A stretch of DNA of 64,000 nt from Actinomycetes bacterium. Lineage in GTDB: Bacteria > Actinomycetota > Acidimicrobiia > Acidimicrobiales > Palsa-688. Where the stretch lies: NCBI GenBank assembly GCA_021850325.1, contig JAJZMF010000048.1, forward strand, positions 62,001-126,000. The letters are read 5' to 3'. Below, piece by piece: positions 19,601 through 28,645 of the stretch (positions within the stretch are counted from its first letter, which is position 1; each line of letters starts with the position of its first letter). The notes under the pieces are model-generated. The model was not told where the DNA came from and ran no database searches. It worked only from the letters and a program-made list of their open reading frames with translations. The position numbers and the translations under genes are program-made.

Positions 19601-20982
19601 CGGGCCAGCACCGGGGCGCCGGCTCCGGACAGAGCGGCACGCAGGGAGGCGCCGTCGGCGGGGACGACCTCGACCGGGCGGGGCAGGTCCTCCAGGCGCA
19701 CGCCGTCCAGGAACCGTCCCCCCGAAAGACAGCTGTCGGGCAGCAGGTAACGGCGGCCCTCGGGCAGCCGGCTCAGTGCCGCCCCGACGTCGTGACCGCT
19801 GAGCAGGCCGGCGACCGCGATGTTGCCACCGAAGAACTCGTTGCGCACCGCTACCACCTCCACGTCCCGGTCCGCGCTGAGGTGGCCGACCAACGGGCCC
19901 AGCACCCGGGCACCGTACTCCCCGGTCAGCACCGTCGTACCAGCTCCGGCCCGGGGCAGGAGGGTGACCTGGCCCGGCGCCCGGGGGGCCCGGTAGCCCA
20001 CAGCCGGGGCGCCCTCGACGGAACGGAAGAAGCCGCTCGGGCCGTGGCCCGCGGGCCCGGCGTCCAGGCCCAGGAACGAGGCCTCGAACGCCCGCGCCAT
20101 CCCGATCCCGTTGTCGTGCTGGGCGACGGCTCCGTAGCTCGACAGCGGGGGGAAAGGCCGATCGGCCAACAGGTAGTACTCGTCGGCGGCGTACACCAGC
20201 CGCCGTCCCAGGTGGGCCAGGTAGATGTCCTGCCACTGCTCGACCAGCTCGAGCACCCCGTCCACCTCAGCCCGGGTGTGTGGCCGCATGGCCGGCTCGC
20301 GGTTGAAGCCGCTCACCCCCAGTGGCACGCAAGCCAGGCTGGACAGCTCCGGGTACTCGTCCAGGGCCCCGGCCAGGGTCTGCTCGAGGACCTCGCCGTC
20401 GTTCACCCCCGGACATACGACGACCTGGCCGTGGACCTCCACCCCGGCGTCGAGCAGCGCACGCAGCCAGCGCAGGCTGGTCGCCCCCCGGGGGTTGCGC
20501 AACATGCGGGCCCGCACGTCGGGGTCGGTGGCATGGACCGACACGAAGAGCGGCGACAGGCCCTCGGTCAGCACCCGCTCGAGGTCCGCCTCGGTGAAAC
20601 GCGTGAGGGTTGTGAAGTTGCCGTAGAGGAACGAGAGCCGGTAGTCGTCGTCACGGACGTACAAGCTCCGGCGGAGGCCTTTGGGCAGCTGGTGGATGAA
20701 ACAGAACTCGCAGTGGTTGTCACAGGTGCGCACCTGGTCGAAGAGGGCGGCGTCCACCTCCATGCCCAGGGGCTCACCTCCCGAACGCACCACGTTGAGC
20801 GCCAGTTCGAGGCCGCCGCGGCGTACCTCCAGGGGCAGCTGTTCCCGGTCGGCCAGGTACTGGTACTCGATTACGTCTCGGGGCACCTGGCCGTCCAGGG
20901 CGACGATCTCGTCGCCGGGCTGGACGCCGGCCCGGTCGGCAGGTGACCCGGGGGCCACTGCGACCACTCGGGGGAGGGCCAT
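19597..20982 (-). CDS. DUF512 protein with PDZ domain and CxxxCxxC iron-sulfur-type motif
   Basis: 461 residues from the ATG at 20982; an ATG at 21003 adds seven residues, but a TATCCT box lies between the two starts, favouring the shorter form. A PDZ domain (VAPGSPADRAGVQPGDEI) is followed by TCDNHCEFCFIHQLPKG, the radical-SAM-like CxxxCxxC cluster, and a barrel (GNFTTLTRF, FVSVHATDP, VCPGVNDG). The DUF512 C-terminal domain has NEFFGGNIAVAGLLSG. Cytoplasmic; activity is unknown in the family. Its 4-bp overlap with der suggests a link to ribosome assembly or RNA modification (inference). Confidence 0.88.
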   Translation of the reverse strand: MALPRVVAVAPGSPADRAGVQPGDEIVALDGQVPRDVIEYQYLADREQLPLEVRRGGLELALNVVRSGGEPLGMEVDAALFDQVRTCDNHCEFCFIHQLPKGLRRSLYVRDDDYRLSFLYGNFTTLTRFTEADLERVLTEGLSPLFVSVHATDPDVRARMLRNPRGATSLRWLRALLDAGVEVHGQVVVCPGVNDGEVLEQTLAGALDEYPELSSLACVPLGVSGFNREPAMRPHTRAEVDGVLELVEQWQDIYLAHLGRRLVYAADEYYLLADRPFPPLSSYGAVAQHDNGIGMARAFEASFLGLDAGPAGHGPSGFFRSVEGAPAVGYRAPRAPGQVTLLPRAGAGTTVLTGEYGARVLGPLVGHLSADRDVEVVAVRNEFFGGNIAVAGLLSGHDVGAALSRLPEGRRYLLPDSCLSGGRFLDGVRLEDLPRPVEVVPADGASLRAALSGAGAPVLAR

Positions 20983-21047
20983 GTCTGGTACAGGATAGGC
21001 CATGGGCGTGCCGGCACAGGCGGGCCCGGGCTGCTCCGGGGGCCCTG

Positions 21048-21053
21048 TAGCTT
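21048..21053 (+). promoter_or_regulatory. Leaderless -10 box of ispH
   Basis: TAGCTT, six bases before the GTG start; no Shine-Dalgarno sequence. It lies back to back with a TATCCT box (20992-20997, minus strand) before the DUF512 gene, making a divergent promoter region. Confidence 0.5.
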
Positions 21054-21059
21054 GGGCCT

Positions 21060-22145
21060 GTGGGTGTCGACCGTGTGCTCCTGGCCTCGCCCAGGGGTTT
21101 CTGCGCCGGTGTCGAGATGGCCATCAAGTCCCTGGCCTGGATGGTGCGCGTCTTCGAGCCGCCTGTCTACTGCTACCACGAGATAGTCCACAACCAGGTC
21201 GTCGTCGACCGCTTCCGCCAGCTGGGCGTGGTCTTCGTGGACGACGTGCTTGAGGTGCCCCCCGGCCGGCCGCTCATGCTCTCGGCTCACGGTTCTGCCC
21301 CCGAGGTCGTCGCCGCAGCCCGGGAGGCAGGTGGGGTCGTGGTGAACGCCGTCTGCCCGCTCGTGACCAAGGTCCACCACGAGGTCAAGCTGAGGGCGTC
21401 CAAGGGCTACTCGGTGCTCTACGTGGGCCACCGGGGCCATGAGGAGGCCGTGGGGACCATGGCCGTCGCCCCTGGCAGCATCTTCCTGGTGGAGAGCGTG
21501 GACGAGGTGCTGGGCGTGCCCGACCCCGGAGGCCCGGTGGCCTTCCTGGCCCAGACCACACTGGCCGTCGACGAATGGCGCAGCATCCTGGAGGCGGCGC
21601 AGGAACGTTGGCCCGAGCTCTGGGTCCCGCCCCGCAGCGACCTGTGCTTCGCCACCACCAACCGACAGGCCGCCCTGCGCGCCGTAGCCGGCCGCTGCGA
21701 CGCCATGGTGGTGATCGGCAGCGCCAACTCCTCCAACACCCTGGCCCTGGTGCGCACGGCGAAGGCGGCGGGTTGCCCCCGAGTGGTGCGGGTCAACCAG
21801 GCGGCGGAGGTGCCGGACGACCTGGCTGGCACCGTCGGGGTGATCGCAGGCGCCTCGGCGCCCGAGTCCCTGGTGCAGGACGTGGTGGCTGCCCTCGCGC
21901 CCCGTGTGGGGGCGGAGGAGGTGGTGGCCGTGCCCGAGGACGAGTACTTCCCCCTCCCCCGTGAGCTGCGCGAGCTGCTGCGCAACCTGGCCGGCGCCCT
22001 TGCCGTCCTGGGCTTCGCCCCTCCAGCGGCCGAGGGTGGCCCCGGCCCGGGCCGGGGCGACCCCGGTGCCACCGCTCCGGCAACACGTAGTGCTTTCGAC
22101 GGCCGTGACGTCCCGGCGGCGCACGTCCTGGCCGCTCTCGGCTAG
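21060..22145 (+). CDS. ispH: 4-hydroxy-3-methylbut-2-enyl diphosphate reductase
   Basis: 361 residues. Last step of the MEP pathway, making IPP and DMAPP with a [4Fe-4S] cluster. Cluster ligands are C15 (SPRGFCAGV), C99 (NAVCPLVTKVH) and C196 (DLCFATTNRQ). Substrate residues are HEIVHN at 40-45 and SAHGS at 75-79, and VIGSANSSNT binds diphosphate. The C-terminal about 50 residues are a low-complexity extension beyond the normal length of about 310. Confidence 0.95.
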   Translation: MGVDRVLLASPRGFCAGVEMAIKSLAWMVRVFEPPVYCYHEIVHNQVVVDRFRQLGVVFVDDVLEVPPGRPLMLSAHGSAPEVVAAAREAGGVVVNAVCPLVTKVHHEVKLRASKGYSVLYVGHRGHEEAVGTMAVAPGSIFLVESVDEVLGVPDPGGPVAFLAQTTLAVDEWRSILEAAQERWPELWVPPRSDLCFATTNRQAALRAVAGRCDAMVVIGSANSSNTLALVRTAKAAGCPRVVRVNQAAEVPDDLAGTVGVIAGASAPESLVQDVVAALAPRVGAEEVVAVPEDEYFPLPRELRELLRNLAGALAVLGFAPPAAEGGPGPGRGDPGATAPATRSAFDGRDVPAAHVLAALG

Positions 22146-22239
22146 GGCCGGCCCGCTGGTGGCCGGGCGAGCCGGCCGTCGCGCCTGGGAGCGGCTCGGA
22201 GTGCGGGAAGAGCGGCCCGCGATCAACTAAGAAGGTCCT

Positions 22240-23100
22240 ATGCCAATCAGCAAGTTGCCCTTCGGCCGTACCGGTCACGAAAGCTCGCGAATCCTCTTCG
22301 GCGGGGCCGCCCTGTCGAGGGTGACCCAGCCTGAGGCCGACCAGGTCTTCGACCTGGTCATGCAGGCAGGTGTCAACCACCTGGACGTCGCCGCCAGTTA
22401 CGGGGCGGCCGAGGACCGGGTCAGGCCATGGCTCGAGCGGGCCCCCGGTCATTTCTTCCTCGCCACCAAGACCGGCGAGCGCACGGCTGCCAAGGCACGC
22501 GAAGAGCTCGAGCGCAGCCTGGAGCGGATGGGCGTCGACCATGTCGACCTGTGGCAGTTCCACAACCTGGTGGACCCCATCGCCTGGGACGAGGTGCTGA
22601 GCCCCGGCGGCGCCCTGGAGGCCGCCGTGCAGGCCCGCTCGGAAGGCTTGGTCCGCCACATCGGCGTCACCGGGCACGGGCTGCAGGTCGCCGCCACCCA
22701 CCGCCGGTCCCTGGAGCGCTTCGACTTCGACTCCGTCCTGCTGCCCTACAACTTCATCACGGCCCAGAACGAGTACTACTCGGCGAACTTCGAGGCCCTG
22801 GTGGCCACGTGCGCCGAGCGCAACATGGCGGTCCAGACGATCAAGGCCGTGGCGGCCGCACCTTGGGGCGGCAGGCCCCACACCCGCAACCCCTGGTACG
22901 AGCCGCTGGAGTCCCAGGCGGACATAGACCTGGCCGTGTGGTGGGTGCTGGGGCGCCCGGGGATCTTCCTGAACAGTGTCTCCGACATCAACCTGCTGCC
23001 CCTGGTGCTGGACGCCGCAGCCCGTTTCGAGAGCCGGCCCAGCGACGAGGACATGCGCGCGATGGTCGAGCGGCGCAACATGGAACCGCTCTTCGTCTAA
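22240..23100 (+). CDS. Aldo/keto reductase family protein
   Basis: 286 residues. TIM-barrel oxidoreductase with [20 protein letters not shown] at the start, [10 protein letters not shown] (Asp and Tyr of the catalytic tetrad), LATKTGER (Lys) and LWQFHNL (His). The C-terminal half is shorter than canonical AKRs and matches the AKR subgroup fused in other bacteria to ferredoxin domains. Substrate unknown. ATG at 22240 with AGAAGG upstream. Confidence 0.85.
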   Translation: MPISKLPFGRTGHESSRILFGGAALSRVTQPEADQVFDLVMQAGVNHLDVAASYGAAEDRVRPWLERAPGHFFLATKTGERTAAKAREELERSLERMGVDHVDLWQFHNLVDPIAWDEVLSPGGALEAAVQARSEGLVRHIGVTGHGLQVAATHRRSLERFDFDSVLLPYNFITAQNEYYSANFEALVATCAERNMAVQTIKAVAAAPWGGRPHTRNPWYEPLESQADIDLAVWWVLGRPGIFLNSVSDINLLPLVLDAAARFESRPSDEDMRAMVERRNMEPLFV

Positions 23101-23110
23101 TTGCCCCGGC

Positions 23111-23166
23111 CTCCTGCCGGCCGGGCAGCCGCCCCTGCGGGGTGGGCGGCCCGGCCGGTGCCGGAG
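23111..23166. terminator. Bidirectional terminator hairpin between aldo/keto reductase genes
   Basis: CCGGCCGGGC (23117-23126) pairs exactly with GCCCGGCCGG (23149-23158), with an inner CCGCCC/GGGCGG pairing and outer CCTCC/GGAGG extension. It fills the gap between two convergent genes. No T run, so strength relies on the long GC stem. Confidence 0.65.
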
Positions 23167-23168
23167 GT

Positions 23169-24224
23169 TCAGGCCTTGGCGGTGAACGCGGCGAGCGCCG
23201 CCGCGTCGGCCTCCCCCAGACGGTCTGACACCGTCTTCACCTGGTGCCACAGCGGGTAGGGCATGGGCGAGGCGCTCGCCGCGTCGAGCCGGCTGCGCTC
23301 CTGCTCGGAAAGCTCCAGCTTGGCCGCCTCCAGGGTCTGCCCGATCTGTTCTGCGTTGCGGGCCCCGACGATGACAGAACTGACCGTGGGCTTGGTCAGC
23401 AGCCAGGCCAGTGCCACCTGGGCGGGCAGTGCTCCCCGGGCCTCTGCCACCTCCACGAGGACGTCGACCACGTCGTAGACCCTGTTCTCGTCGTAGATGG
23501 GGGGCTCCCCCCAGTCCCGGAGGTGGCGTCCCTCGGCCGGTACCACCCCACGCCGGTACTTGCCGGTCAGCAGGCCGCCCGCCAACGGGCTCCACACCAG
23601 GGTGCCCAGGCCCTGGTCCAGGCCGGCGGGCACCACCTCCGCCTCCACGTCGCGCCCGATCAGGGACCAGTAGATCTGGTGGCTGACGAAGCGCTCGTAG
23701 CCCCTGCTGTCGCTCACCGCCAGGGCCTTCATGAGGTGCCAGGCCGAGTAGTTGGAACAGCCGATGTAGCGCACCTTGCCGGCGCGCACCACGCTGTCCA
23801 GGGCGGCCAGGGTCTCCTCCAGCGGGGTCTGGCCGTCCCAGCCGTGCAACTGGTAGAGGTCAACGTAGTCGGTGCCCAGGCGGCGGAGGCTGGCGTCCAG
23901 GGAGCGGGTGATGTGGTGGCGGGAGCTGCCCGCGCCGTTCGCGCCCGGCTCATTGGGGAACCGGCACTTGGTGGCCAGGAGCAGGTCCTCGCGCCGCCCC
24001 TTCACGATGGCGCCGACTATCTCCTCCGAGGCCCCGGCGGAGTAGATGTCCGCCGTGTCGACCAGGTTGACCCCGGCCTCCAGGCAGAGGTCCAGGATGC
24101 GCGCCGCCTCCGCCTGGTCGGTATGGCCCACCTTCGCGAACCCGCCACCGCCCCCGAACGTCATCGTGCCCAACGAGAGCGCCGAGACCCGAAGGCCGCT
24201 CCGGCCCAGCTGCCTGTAGTGCAT
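23169..24224 (-). CDS. Aldo/keto reductase, YajO/AKR11-12-like
   Basis: 351 residues. ATG at 24224 with GGAGGGAAG just upstream. MHYRQLGRSGLRVSALSLGT opens the barrel; VDTADIYSAG supplies Asp and Tyr, LLATKCRF the Lys and LYQLHGWDG the His. NADPH-binding SVIVGARNAEQIGQ near residue 300 is intact. Likely cytoplasmic detoxifying or sugar-active reductase. It follows plsC by 50 bp on the same strand and could be the last gene of that run. Confidence 0.9.
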   Translation of the reverse strand: MHYRQLGRSGLRVSALSLGTMTFGGGGGFAKVGHTDQAEAARILDLCLEAGVNLVDTADIYSAGASEEIVGAIVKGRREDLLLATKCRFPNEPGANGAGSSRHHITRSLDASLRRLGTDYVDLYQLHGWDGQTPLEETLAALDSVVRAGKVRYIGCSNYSAWHLMKALAVSDSRGYERFVSHQIYWSLIGRDVEAEVVPAGLDQGLGTLVWSPLAGGLLTGKYRRGVVPAEGRHLRDWGEPPIYDENRVYDVVDVLVEVAEARGALPAQVALAWLLTKPTVSSVIVGARNAEQIGQTLEAAKLELSEQERSRLDAASASPMPYPLWHQVKTVSDRLGEADAAALAAFTAKA

Positions 24225-24274
24225 CTTCCCTCCTGAGTACTGCGCCGCTCGCAGGCTCTGGCCCCCAGGCCCCC

Positions 24275-25000
24275 TCAGGCGGCGTCTCCGACGCCCGCAA
24301 GCCTACGTGCTTGGTCGAACAGGGCCTGCAGCCTCTCACGCAGGGTCTCGGTCAGTTCGTCGACGGCAGCCCTGGGCACCCGCCACCCAGCCCCCGAGGC
24401 CGGGGGCCAGATGGGCTCCCCCACCACCAGCACCACGCGGTTGAAGCGGGCCATCTTGGCCCCTACGGGCATAGCCTCTTCGCTGCCCCCGATGCCGACG
24501 GGGACGATGGGGACGTTGGCGCGCAGCGCGACGAAGGCGGGCCCCCGCATCAAAGGCCCGAGCACCGGTCCCGAGCCGCGCCTGCCCTCCGCGAACAGGA
24601 CCACCGGCTCCCCGGCCGCCAGGGCGGCCTCGCACATCATGAGGGCCTCGCGGTCTGCGGTCCCCCGGTCGACCGGGAACCCGCCGAGAGAGCCGAAGAG
24701 CTTGGCGGACCACGGTTTGGCGAAAACGCCCGACTTGGCCATGAACCGGGCCCGGCGCCTGGTCATGGCGCCCACCAGCATGGTGTCGATGTACGAGCGG
24801 TGCACGGGGGCCAGCACATAGGGCGTGGTCTTGGGCAGGTTCTCCAGGCCCACCACCCGGTACCGCCACGCCAGTACGCAGGTGAGCTTGACGATCCCCC
24901 GGGCCACGGTGAACCAGGCCAGCTCGCCCCGGCTGGGGACGGCAGGGGGCACCCGCCCTGCCCGGCTGAGAGGCCGCAGCCCCCCGTCGGGAGCGCTCAA
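24275..25000 (-). CDS. plsC: 1-acylglycerol-3-phosphate O-acyltransferase family protein
   Basis: 241 residues from a TTG at 25000 overlapping the cmk stop (TTGA). Phospholipid synthesis acyltransferase: the catalytic HxxxxD box is HRSYID (H67, D72) and the phosphate-binding motif is FAEGRR at 136-141, with Pro of FPEG replaced by Ala. A hydrophobic N-terminal segment (FTVARGIVKLTCVLAW) anchors it at the membrane. IVPVGIGG matches motif IV. Confidence 0.85.
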   Translation of the reverse strand: MSAPDGGLRPLSRAGRVPPAVPSRGELAWFTVARGIVKLTCVLAWRYRVVGLENLPKTTPYVLAPVHRSYIDTMLVGAMTRRRARFMAKSGVFAKPWSAKLFGSLGGFPVDRGTADREALMMCEAALAAGEPVVLFAEGRRGSGPVLGPLMRGPAFVALRANVPIVPVGIGGSEEAMPVGAKMARFNRVVLVVGEPIWPPASGAGWRVPRAAVDELTETLRERLQALFDQARRLAGVGDAA

Positions 25001-25656
25001 GCCAGGCCTGCCTCGGCCACCAGTTCGAGGACCAACTGGACCACCTGGTCGATCGAGCGGGACGTGGTGTCCACGAGGACGGCGTCCTCGGCCACTGTGA
25101 GCGGAGCGTGGGCACGGGTCGAGTCGGCATGGTCACGCCGGGCGATGTCCGCTGCCACCTCGTCGTAGTGCATCTCCAGCATCTCCTGGCTCCGGCGCAC
25201 CGCACGCTCCTCGTCGCTCGCCGTGAGGTACACCTTGACCGCAGCGCCGGGGAAGACCACGCTGCCGATGTCCCTGCCCTCGACCACGCCACCTGAGTGC
25301 TCGACCGCCCACTCCCTCTGACGCCGGACCAGCTCTTCGCGCACCCTGGGGTTGGCCGCGACCACGCTGACCGCACGGGTCACCTCGGGGCTGCGGACCT
25401 CGATGGTGGCGTCGACCCCGTTCACGACCACGCGGTCCGAGACCTCGAGCGTCATACCGGCCGCGAGACGGCCCACCAGTTCGGCGTCCTCAGGGTCGAC
25501 ACCGCTGCGCATGGCGACGAAGGCCACAGCCCGGTACATGGCCCCTGTGTCCAGGTAGGCCGTACCCAGCCTGGCCGCCACGGCCCGGGCCACGGTCGAC
25601 TTGCCGCTCCCTGCCGGCCCGTCGATGGCCACCACACGGTTGTCGGGGGTCAGCAC
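24997..25656 (-). CDS. cmk: Cytidylate kinase
   Basis: 219 residues from the GTG at 25656, which overlaps the aroA stop by 7 bp (GTGCTGA). Transfers phosphate from ATP to CMP/dCMP. P-loop GPAGSGKS at 13-20, YLDTGAMYRAVA, the GRDIGSVVFP strand and the DTTSRSIDQVV tail are typical. Normal family length. Confidence 0.93.
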   Translation of the reverse strand: MLTPDNRVVAIDGPAGSGKSTVARAVAARLGTAYLDTGAMYRAVAFVAMRSGVDPEDAELVGRLAAGMTLEVSDRVVVNGVDATIEVRSPEVTRAVSVVAANPRVREELVRRQREWAVEHSGGVVEGRDIGSVVFPGAAVKVYLTASDEERAVRRSQEMLEMHYDEVAADIARRDHADSTRAHAPLTVAEDAVLVDTTSRSIDQVVQLVLELVAEAGLA

Positions 25657-26960
25657 AGGCAACTCTGCATGTCCTTGGCAAAGGCCGGGTAGCTGGTCGT
25701 AGTGGACGCCCAGCCCCTCACCGTGACGGGAGCGGAGCAAACCAGTGCCGCCACGGCCGACGCCATGGCGATGCGGTGGTCGCCACCCGAGCCCGTGGTG
25801 CCGCCGGCCAGCGGCCGCCCCCCGCCGCCGACCACGGTCAAACCGTCCGCTGCCGGTTCGGCGGCAACCCCCAGGGCCCTCAGCATGGCCACCGTCGTCT
25901 CGACCCGGTCCGTCTCCTTGACCCTCAGCTCGGCTGCGTCGGCGAACGTCGTCGGCCCCTCTGCCATCGCCGCAGCGACGGCCAGCACCGGGATCTCGTC
26001 GATGAGGGAGGGCACCTCGCTTCCCCGGACGTCGGTCCCCTCGAGCTGGCTGTAGCGTGCCCGTATGTTGGCCGTACGCCGGGCGGGGTCCTCGTCTGAC
26101 AGCTCGATGTCGGCCCCCATCCGGGTCAGGACCTCGAGGAAGCCGGCCCGGCCATGGCCCACGTAGACGTCCTCCAGCACCAGTTCGCTACCCGGGGTCA
26201 CACATGCCGCCACGACCCAGAAGGCGGCCTGGGAGGGGTCCGCCGGGACCTCGATCTCACCCGGCGAGAGGGGCCCGGGGGCCAGGCGGACGGTGGCGCC
26301 GGTCCCCTGGCGGCTCACCGAGATGGCCGCCCCGGCCGCAGCCAGCATCTCCTCGGTATGGGCTCGCGTCCCGACCTCTTCGACGACAGTGGTCTCCCCT
26401 TGCGCGGACAGCCCTGCGAACAGCACTGCCGACTTGACCTGGGCGCTGGGCACGGGCGGCCTGTACTCGGTGCCGTGCAGATGGCCCCCCCGCACCACGA
26501 GCGGGGGCAGCGAACCGCCACGTCGGCCGTCCACCGAGGCCCCCATGGCCCGCAGCGGGACGGCCACCCTGTCCATGGGCCGTCGTGCGATGGAACTGTC
26601 GCCCTGGAGCACGGTGATGCCGTCCAGGCCGGCTGCCACCCCGGCCAGCAGCCGGATGCCGGTCCCCGAGTTGCCCACGTCGATGACGGCCTCGGGTTCG
26701 TGCAGCTTGTCGCGCCCGCCCTCCACCACCACCTCGCGGCCCGAGAGCTCGACCACGGCGCCGAGGGCCGCCACCGCCTCACGCGTATGGCGGACGTCCT
26801 CGCCGTCGGAGAGGCCCCGCACACGTGAGCGTCCTTCCGCCAGGCCGGCGATGAGCAGGGCCCGGTGGGAGACGGACTTGTCCCCCGGGGCGCGCAGGTG
26901 CCCCCGCAGCGCCCGACCGGCGGCGGGCTCGAACACAAGCTGGTCGTCGTGCAAGCTCAA
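25650..26960 (-). CDS. aroA: 3-phosphoshikimate 1-carboxyvinyltransferase (EPSP synthase)
   Basis: 436 residues from a TTG at 26960 with AGGAG upstream; an ATG at 27038 would give an unusual 26-residue lead. Sixth step of the shikimate pathway. Substrate motifs: APGDKSVSHRA near the start, GNSGTGIRLLAG, SSIARRPMDR, SAQVKSAVLFAGL, SLIDEIPVLAVAA with the catalytic Asp, and LRVKETDR. GDHRIAMA lies near the end. GNSGTG in the PEP-binding loop, in place of NAGTA, is seen in the class with lower glyphosate sensitivity (family knowledge, not tested here). Confidence 0.93.
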   Translation of the reverse strand: MSLHDDQLVFEPAAGRALRGHLRAPGDKSVSHRALLIAGLAEGRSRVRGLSDGEDVRHTREAVAALGAVVELSGREVVVEGGRDKLHEPEAVIDVGNSGTGIRLLAGVAAGLDGITVLQGDSSIARRPMDRVAVPLRAMGASVDGRRGGSLPPLVVRGGHLHGTEYRPPVPSAQVKSAVLFAGLSAQGETTVVEEVGTRAHTEEMLAAAGAAISVSRQGTGATVRLAPGPLSPGEIEVPADPSQAAFWVVAACVTPGSELVLEDVYVGHGRAGFLEVLTRMGADIELSDEDPARRTANIRARYSQLEGTDVRGSEVPSLIDEIPVLAVAAAMAEGPTTFADAAELRVKETDRVETTVAMLRALGVAAEPAADGLTVVGGGGRPLAGGTTGSGGDHRIAMASAVAALVCSAPVTVRGWASTTTSYPAFAKDMQSCLC

Positions 26961-27105
26961 CTGACGGCTCTCCTCCTCGGTACGGCCCCGTCCCACAGGC
27001 CCCAGCCGCGCCAACCGGCTCGTGGGACCGGGCGGCACGGGCCAAGGCCAAACCTACCCCACGGCATGACGGCCGGGCCCGGGTGGCCGGTCGCCGGCTG
27101 GTCGC

Positions 27106-28218
27106 TCAGCCTTCCAGGCGGCGGAGCGAGCAGCGGTAACCCCGGCCGGCCAGCGCTGCTCTGACCTTGTCCTCGTGGTCGGCGTCGACGATGAGCACCA
27201 TCACACCCCGGTCGCCCTCGGCCGAGTGCACGATCTCCACGTCGAAGATGTTCACTCCCTGGCTGCCGAGAAGGGTGCTCACCTCGGCGATCACCCCGGG
27301 TCGGTCAGGGACGGGGAGGCGCACCTCGGTGGCCTTGCCCAGGGCGGGCGCACCGGTCGGAAGGTTCGTCCGCCCTTCGCGGGCCCTTTCGAGCAGCTCG
27401 AGAAGGGCCGCCCGGTCGCCGCGTGCAACCACGTCGCGCAGCTCGGCCAGCCTCGCACCCAGACGGTCGAGGCCGGCCAGGATGGCGTCCCGGTTCTCGG
27501 CCACGATGTCGGGCCAGATGCCGGGGTGGCCGGCAGCAACCCTGGTCATGTCCCGGAACCCACCCGCGGCCAGTCGCAGCAGGGTGGCGTCCGATTCGGC
27601 CACGTCGGCAGCGAGGTTCATGAGGGCGGCGGCTGTCAGGTGCGGGGTGTGCGACACCAGGGCCACGAGCTCGTCGTGACGCCTCGGGGCCAAGGCCACG
27701 GGGTTCGCCCCCATCGAGCGGACCACGGACTGCAGGGTCGAGTAAGCGTCGGCCGAGGTGTCCGGCCCCGGGGTGAGCACCCAGGTCGCACCTAGGAACA
27801 GGTCCGGGTCCGCGCCGTCCACCCCCTCCTGCTCCGACCCTGCCATGGGGTGCCCGCCCACGAAGCGCGGGTGGGAGAGCGAGCTGACGATGCCCTCCTT
27901 GATGCCCGCCACGTCTGTCACCACGGGCTGGTCGGCCCCGCCTGCTGCCTGCCCGGCGGCGTCCTGGGCGTCCAGCACACGCCTGGCCACGGCACTGACG
28001 GCACCTGCCGGCACTGCGATGAAGGTGATGCGCGCCGCCGGGTCCTCCCCGACGGCGTCGACAGCCCCGAGCTGCAGCGCCCGGGCCGCCCGGGCCGGGT
28101 CTGCGTCGCTGCCCGTCACCCACCATCCGAGCCGTCTGAGCGCCATTCCTATGGAGCCACCGATGAGGCCGGTGCCTACCACGCAGGCGCGTCCGGGTGC
28201 GCTACTCGGGGAGGTCAT
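27106..28218 (-). CDS. tyrA: Prephenate dehydrogenase with C-terminal ACT domain
   Basis: 370 residues. Oxidative decarboxylation of prephenate to 4-hydroxyphenylpyruvate for tyrosine. NAD fold VVGTGLIGGSIG at 13-24, VTDVAGIKEGI, and GGHPMAGSEQEGVDGA, the prephenate-binding stretch with catalytic His, then LVSHTPHLTAAALM. Residues about 290-370 form an ACT domain (VPDRPGVIAEVSTLLG), likely allosteric for tyrosine. Start overlaps the aroH end by 17 bp. Confidence 0.93.
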   Translation of the reverse strand: MTSPSSAPGRACVVGTGLIGGSIGMALRRLGWWVTGSDADPARAARALQLGAVDAVGEDPAARITFIAVPAGAVSAVARRVLDAQDAAGQAAGGADQPVVTDVAGIKEGIVSSLSHPRFVGGHPMAGSEQEGVDGADPDLFLGATWVLTPGPDTSADAYSTLQSVVRSMGANPVALAPRRHDELVALVSHTPHLTAAALMNLAADVAESDATLLRLAAGGFRDMTRVAAGHPGIWPDIVAENRDAILAGLDRLGARLAELRDVVARGDRAALLELLERAREGRTNLPTGAPALGKATEVRLPVPDRPGVIAEVSTLLGSQGVNIFDVEIVHSAEGDRGVMVLIVDADHEDKVRAALAGRGYRCSLRRLEG

Positions 28219-28609
28219 CGCGCAGGCCGCGTGCTCCGTGGTGGTAGACGTGGTGCAGTTCGGAGCGCTCCCGGGTGGACTCGATGTGCATCATCACCCT
28301 GATGCACAGGGGCTGGCTGCCCTGGATGTCGAGCTCGCGTGCGCACAGAAGGGGTACGTCGCCGAAGCCCACACCGCGCGCCGCGGCCGCCGGGAACATC
28401 GAGCGCACATCGTCGGTGGCGGTGAACAGCACCGAGACGATGTCGTCGTGGGAGACACCGTTGCGCTCCAGCATCGCCTTGAGCAGCGTCTGGGTCCGCT
28501 CGGTCACCTGTTCGACCGTGTCCTGGTCCACTGTCGTGGCGCCCCTGAGGGCCCGGGCCCGCACCCGGCCGGTGCCGGGCACCGGGTTGGAGGTTGCGTC
28601 ATCAGCCAT
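28202..28609 (-). CDS. aroH: Chorismate mutase, AroH class
   Basis: 135 residues, trimeric beta-alpha AroH fold rather than helical AroQ. RARALRGATTV supplies the N-terminal Arg, LLCARELDI the Cys of the active site, CIRVMMHI the key Arg and HVYHHGA the C-terminal Tyr. It feeds TyrA directly, and the two genes overlap. A TAACCT box sits nine bases before the ATG. Confidence 0.93.
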   Translation of the reverse strand: MADDATSNPVPGTGRVRARALRGATTVDQDTVEQVTERTQTLLKAMLERNGVSHDDIVSVLFTATDDVRSMFPAAAARGVGFGDVPLLCARELDIQGSQPLCIRVMMHIESTRERSELHHVYHHGARGLRDDLPE

Positions 28610-28645
28610 GGCCAGCTCAGGTTAGGCGCACCGGCGCCCCGCCTG

